Of a stretch of 64,000 nucleotides of DNA, positions 61,387-64,000 are shown piece by piece (position 1 is the stretch's first letter; the number at the start of each line of letters is the position of its first letter). The notes beneath the pieces are model-generated. The model had not been told where the DNA came from and ran no database searches. It saw only the letters and a program-made list of their open reading frames with translations. The translations under genes were made by a program, and so were the position numbers. Origin of the DNA: JAWLBY01 sp041687455 (GTDB lineage: Bacteria > Pseudomonadota > Gammaproteobacteria > Xanthomonadales > Xanthomonadaceae); the NCBI GenBank assembly GCA_041687455.1, contig JAWLBY010000020.1, positions 1 to 64,000 of the forward strand, read 5' to 3'.

Positions 61387-62076
61387 CTAGAACAGCTCGA
61401 CTGTCGTCGAAATGGTGAACAGGAAGCGGCCCTCGGCGGCCGGATTGTCATCCTGATCGGTATCGGAATAGCCGAGGTACAGATCGAACGGACCGGCCGA
61501 GCGGGACACGCCGACCTGACCGTGCAGGAAGCCGTCGCCTTCCTCGTAGTCGGTGTAGGTGGCTTCGAGGTCGAGCGAATACACCTCGCCCAGCGCGAAC
61601 GAATGGGTGCCCTTGACGCGCCAGGCCATGCCGTCGAACACATCGTCGTCATCGGTGACGAAGGCCTTGACGCCGGTGCCGTTCGCGAAGGTCACGCCGA
61701 AGTAGGCTTCGGTGTAGTCGTAGCCCTCGGACGGTGCGCCGGTGTAGGTGTAATGCGCGAGGCCGACGTCGAACGCGGTGCCATTGGCGATTTCCCAGCC
61801 GTAGCCGCCGTACAGATCGACTTCGATGTTGGCCGGATCATCGTCGCCGAAATCGACATTCGACGCCCAGGTGCCGACATAGAAACCGCTGTCCCATGCC
61901 AGATCCAGGCTGGCTTGCAGGGCCGGTCCGCGATACCGCGAATCCGAATCGCCCTGGGTCTGGCTGACGCCGTCGAACAGATAATCGGACGCCAGCGTGA
62001 TCGTCGACGACAACGACGCTGCGGACACCGGCGCAACGCCGGCCATCAAGGCCGCCGCAAGCAGGACACGACGCAT
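61387..62076 (-). CDS. TorF-family putative porin
   Basis: A 229-aa outer-membrane barrel protein: signal peptide (MRRVLLAAALMAGVAPVSA), then the family opening STITLASDYLFDGVSQTQGD and repeated strands such as YGGYGWEIANGTAFDVGLAH, ending in an aromatic-containing strand (FTISTTVELF). The ATG has GGGGAG 6 nt upstream. It is the first gene of the porin-chemoreceptor-binding-protein operon. Permeability is inferred; the family's function is not proven. Confidence 0.88.
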   Translation of the reverse strand: MRRVLLAAALMAGVAPVSAASLSSTITLASDYLFDGVSQTQGDSDSRYRGPALQASLDLAWDSGFYVGTWASNVDFGDDDPANIEVDLYGGYGWEIANGTAFDVGLAHYTYTGAPSEGYDYTEAYFGVTFANGTGVKAFVTDDDDVFDGMAWRVKGTHSFALGEVYSLDLEATYTDYEEGDGFLHGQVGVSRSAGPFDLYLGYSDTDQDDNPAAEGRFLFTISTTVELF

Positions 62077-62181
62077 GAGTTCTCCCCCATCGGATGGATA
62101 TGAATTGTCACCAGCCGGATTGGCGCGGTTGCTGCCAATCCGCTCCGGCCCCCTGTTGGGCCAATCATGTTCCGGGCAAGG

Positions 62182-62359
62182 GGCAATTGCAACGCCGGCC
62201 ATGCACGGCGTCGACATCTGTGCGTGGAAGCAAAGCCTGGGCGTCCAGGGAAGGCATGGATCGGCCGTAGTCGATCAACCCTCCTGACGGTGTCCTGACC
62301 TCCGTGCCCGCGTCGATCGATCAGGCAATTGCAGGCAGGCCATGCACGGCGTCGACATC
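62182..62359. repeat. Pair of 36-37-bp direct repeats upstream of the porin operon
   Basis: Two copies (62182-62218 and 62324-62359) share GGCAATTGCA and then GCCATGCACGGCGTCGACATC, differing only in the 5-6 bases between. They lie 142 bp apart in the 338-bp gap between the porin gene and tRNA-Ile, which holds no gene I can support. Each copy contains palindromic CAATTG and GTCGAC cores, so operators or remnants of a small mobile element are both possible. Confidence 0.75.
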
Positions 62360-62414
62360 GGCAGTCGCCGAACGATCGCCGCGAGCGCGCGAACAACGAT
62401 CGATCGTCAGGTCG

Positions 62415-62490
<76 letters not shown>

Positions 62491-62610
62491 GGTCGATCGG
62501 CGACGCGGCGCGAGTGCGCGACGAACAGCGGTGCCGGGACGCCGATTGTAACGATCGAGCGACCATCGATGTGCGGCGACCGCGGGTCGGGAGCCGGCGC
62601 TTCGGCCGCG

Positions 62611-62642
62611 AAAACAAAAACCCCGCCTTGCGGGCGGGGTTT
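62611..62642 (-). terminator. Rho-independent terminator after tRNA-Gln
   Basis: A 7-bp CCCCGCC/GGCGGGG stem (62621-62627 with 62633-62639), extended by flanking A and T pairs, followed on the minus strand by a T-rich run (complement of 62611-62620). It lies 8 bp after the tRNA-Gln 3' end and probably ends the rplM-rpsI-tRNA-Gln transcript. Confidence 0.88.
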
Positions 62643-62649
62643 CCTGGAT

Positions 62650-62723
62650 TGGCTGGGGGACTAGGATTCGAACCTAGATAGGCAGAGTCAGAGTCTGCAG
62701 TCCTACCATTAGACGATCCCCCA
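62650..62723 (-). tRNA. glnV: tRNA-Gln with CTG anticodon
   Basis: A 74-nt cloverleaf on the minus strand with the family's 5'-TGGGGGA acceptor, anticodon stem GCAGA/TCTGC with loop CTCTGAC (anticodon CTG), T arm CTAGG/CCTAG with TTCGAAT and encoded CCA. It reads CAG codons. Starts 30 bp after the rpsI stop, so it is probably processed from the ribosomal-protein transcript. Confidence 0.93.
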
Positions 62724-62753
62724 ATCCGGGGTCGAAGCGCAGCGAATTCTAGC

Positions 62754-63146
62754 TTAGCGCTTCGAGAACTGGGTAGCGCGGCGGGCCTTGTGCAGACCGA
62801 CCTTCTTGCGCTCGACCTCGCGGGCATCGCGGGTCATGAAGCCTGCCCGACGCAGCGGCGAACGCAGCGACTCGTCGTACTCGACCAGCGCACGGGCGAT
62901 ACCGAGGCGGATCGCGCCGGCCTGGCCGGTGGTGCCGCCGCCGTCGGCGGTGACCAGGATGTCGAACTTCTCGGTCATCTGGGTCAGCTCGAGCGGCTGA
63001 CGCACGATCATGCGCGCGGTCTCACGACCGAAGTACTGGTCGAGCGGACGGCCGTTGACGATGATCGCACCGCTGCCATTGCGCAGGAACACCCGCGCGG
63101 TGGAAGACTTGCGACGGCCGGTGCCGTAGTTCTGCTGAGTCGCCAT
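62754..63146 (-). CDS. rpsI: 30S ribosomal protein S9
   Basis: A 130-aa S9, standard length. It begins MATQQNYGTGRRKSSTARVF, has the central FDILVTADGGGTTGQAGAIR and ends in the basic KARRATQFSKR tail that reaches the ribosomal P site. It lies 62 bp after rplM in the conserved pair. Confidence 0.99.
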   Translation of the reverse strand: MATQQNYGTGRRKSSTARVFLRNGSGAIIVNGRPLDQYFGRETARMIVRQPLELTQMTEKFDILVTADGGGTTGQAGAIRLGIARALVEYDESLRSPLRRAGFMTRDAREVERKKVGLHKARRATQFSKR

Positions 63147-63208
63147 GTTTAGCTCTTCTATTTAAGAAGTCCGCACACGGATGTGCGGGCTCTTGCAGAG
63201 GATCTGCG

Positions 63209-63640
63209 TTAGATATCCAGCGCCTGCGGCTGCTGGGCGGTATGCGGATGGCTCGGGCCGGCGTAGACCTTGAGCTTGCGATACATCGCACGGCCCAGCG
63301 GGTTCTTCGGCAGCATGCCCTTGACGCCGATCTCGATCGCCCGCTCCGGGTGCGCGCCGTCGAGGATCTGCGACAGGCTCTGCGTCTTCAGGTTGCCGAC
63401 GTAACCGGTGAACCGGTGATACATCTTGTCCTGCAGCTTGTTGCCGGTCACAGCGATCTTTTCCGCATTGATGACGACCAGGTAGTCACCGGTGTCGACG
63501 TGCGGGGTATAGATCGGCTTGTGCTTGCCGCGCAAGCGGCGTGCGAGCTCGGAGCACAGACGGCCCAGCGTCTTGCCCGTCGCGTCGACGATGTACCAGT
63601 CGCGCTTGACGGTCTCCGGCTTGGCGCTGATGGTCTTCAT
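63209..63640 (-). CDS. rplM: 50S ribosomal protein L13
   Basis: A 143-aa L13. It starts MKTISAKPETVKRDWYIVDA and contains the family's KTLGRLCSELARRLRGKHK and VKGMLPKNPLGRAMYRKLKV. The ATG at 63640 has GGGAGC 7 nt upstream, and a longer in-frame start is not supported. It is the first gene of rplM-rpsI and has its own promoter upstream. Confidence 0.99.
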   Translation of the reverse strand: MKTISAKPETVKRDWYIVDATGKTLGRLCSELARRLRGKHKPIYTPHVDTGDYLVVINAEKIAVTGNKLQDKMYHRFTGYVGNLKTQSLSQILDGAHPERAIEIGVKGMLPKNPLGRAMYRKLKVYAGPSHPHTAQQPQALDI

Positions 63641-63679
63641 GACAGCTCCCAAGGGGCAAACGGTAAAGAAAGGAGCGGG

Positions 63680-63708
63680 ATTCTATTTCGCATTTCGGAA
63701 CAGCGCAA
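63680..63708 (-). promoter_or_regulatory. Sigma-70 promoter of rplM-rpsI
   Basis: On the minus strand, TTGCGC (63708-63703), a 17-bp spacer and TAGAAT (63685-63680) lie 40 bp before the rplM start. Both boxes are close to consensus, with ideal spacing, in an otherwise GC-rich gap. Confidence 0.75.
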
Positions 63709-63770
63709 GCCTTTCGGTGCCGCGTGCTAGCATCGCCGGGAGTTTCCGCGGCTGCCGACCGCTTCCTGCC

Positions 63771-64000
63771 GTGACCGATCCGATCCCCCGAATCAAGACC
63801 CTGGCCGACCAATGCGTGCTGTGCGGGCTATGCCTGCCGCATTGTCCCACTTATGCATTCGATCGGCTCGAGGGGGAATCGCCACGCGGTCGGATCGCAC
63901 TGGCGAAAGCGCTGGCCAGCGGGCGACTCGACCCGCGCGAGCCCGACCATTGGCACGGGCTCGACCATTGCCTCGGTTGCCGGCGTTGCGAGGCGGTCTG
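63771..64000 (+). CDS. Fe-S oxidoreductase, GlcF-like, N-terminal part
   Basis: A GTG at 63771 opens a frame that runs off the right edge (76 codons seen). The first ferredoxin cluster is CVLCGLCLPHCPTYAFD, followed by GESPRGRIALAKAL and the start of a second cluster (CLGCRRC). This is the opening of the glycolate-oxidase iron-sulfur subunit (GlcF)/heterodisulfide-reductase-like family. Divergent from rplM, a common neighbour pair in xanthomonads. The partner and substrate lie outside the window. Confidence 0.85.
   Translation, partial: MTDPIPRIKTLADQCVLCGLCLPHCPTYAFDRLEGESPRGRIALAKALASGRLDPREPDHWHGLDHCLGCRRCEAV

Overview
The window is a GC-rich chromosomal segment, mostly coding on the minus strand, whose gene order points to a gammaproteobacterium of the Xanthomonadales (Lysobacterales). 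The evidence is an xps-type type II secretion operon (E-F-G-H-I-J-K-L-M-N-D), the mltB-rlpA-dacC-ybeD-lipB-lipA block, an esterase-algZ-algR-hemC block, rplM-rpsI, and dispersed 7-bp CGGGATT-type intergenic repeats of a kind familiar from that order. No plasmid, phage or CRISPR signature is seen. The only mobile-element hint is a cut-off reading frame at the left edge that resembles a transposase N-terminus.

Layout. 1-5.6 kb (minus): an overlapping operon of a TonB-dependent receptor, a DUF917 protein, a DUF1611/DgcN-like protein and a HisC-like aminotransferase, a probable uptake and conversion pathway of unknown substrate. 5.7-9.4 kb: a GFA-family protein, a GAF-GAF-GGDEF diguanylate cyclase, a small membrane protein and a DHH phosphoesterase. 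9.4-16.9 kb (minus): a surface-glycan operon with parvulin, Wzm- and Wzt-like ABC exporter subunits, two family-2 glycosyltransferases, a methyltransferase and a 619-aa glycosyltransferase-like protein. 16.9-19.9 kb: two secreted proteins of unknown function, each with its own strong terminator. 20-35.8 kb (minus): purL, a membrane protein and the whole type II secretion operon, ending in a small lipoprotein. purL, the membrane protein and gspE overlap by 4 nt each.

36-47 kb (minus): dsbC, the tail-specific protease prc, lipoate synthesis (lipA, lipB, ybeD) and peptidoglycan enzymes (dacC, rlpA, mltB), then a small membrane protein, a patatin and a WYL regulator. 47.1-54 kb (plus): soeA, an SLC13/RCK permease, a 217-bp array of 31 seven-bp repeats, then soeB and soeC. 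This is a membrane-bound sulfite dehydrogenase split by a transporter and a microsatellite. 54-58.3 kb: a DUF481 outer-membrane protein, then hemC, algR, algZ and a carboxylesterase. 58.4-62.1 kb (minus): a porin, a chemoreceptor and a solute-binding protein in one tight operon, a self-contained sensing module. 62.4-64 kb: tRNA-Ile(CAT), tRNA-Gln(CTG), rpsI, rplM and the start of a divergent Fe-S oxidoreductase gene.

Functional reading: the segment is dominated by envelope biology (secretion, glycan export, peptidoglycan remodelling, periplasmic folding and proteolysis), with sulfur-oxidation respiration and signalling modules. The least-described elements are the DUF917/DUF1611 operon, the porin-chemoreceptor-binding-protein triad, the lipoprotein overlapping gspD, and the 7-bp repeat family that abuts the gspF start codon and splits the soe genes. 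All function calls come from reading the sequence and remembered family features. No database search was run.
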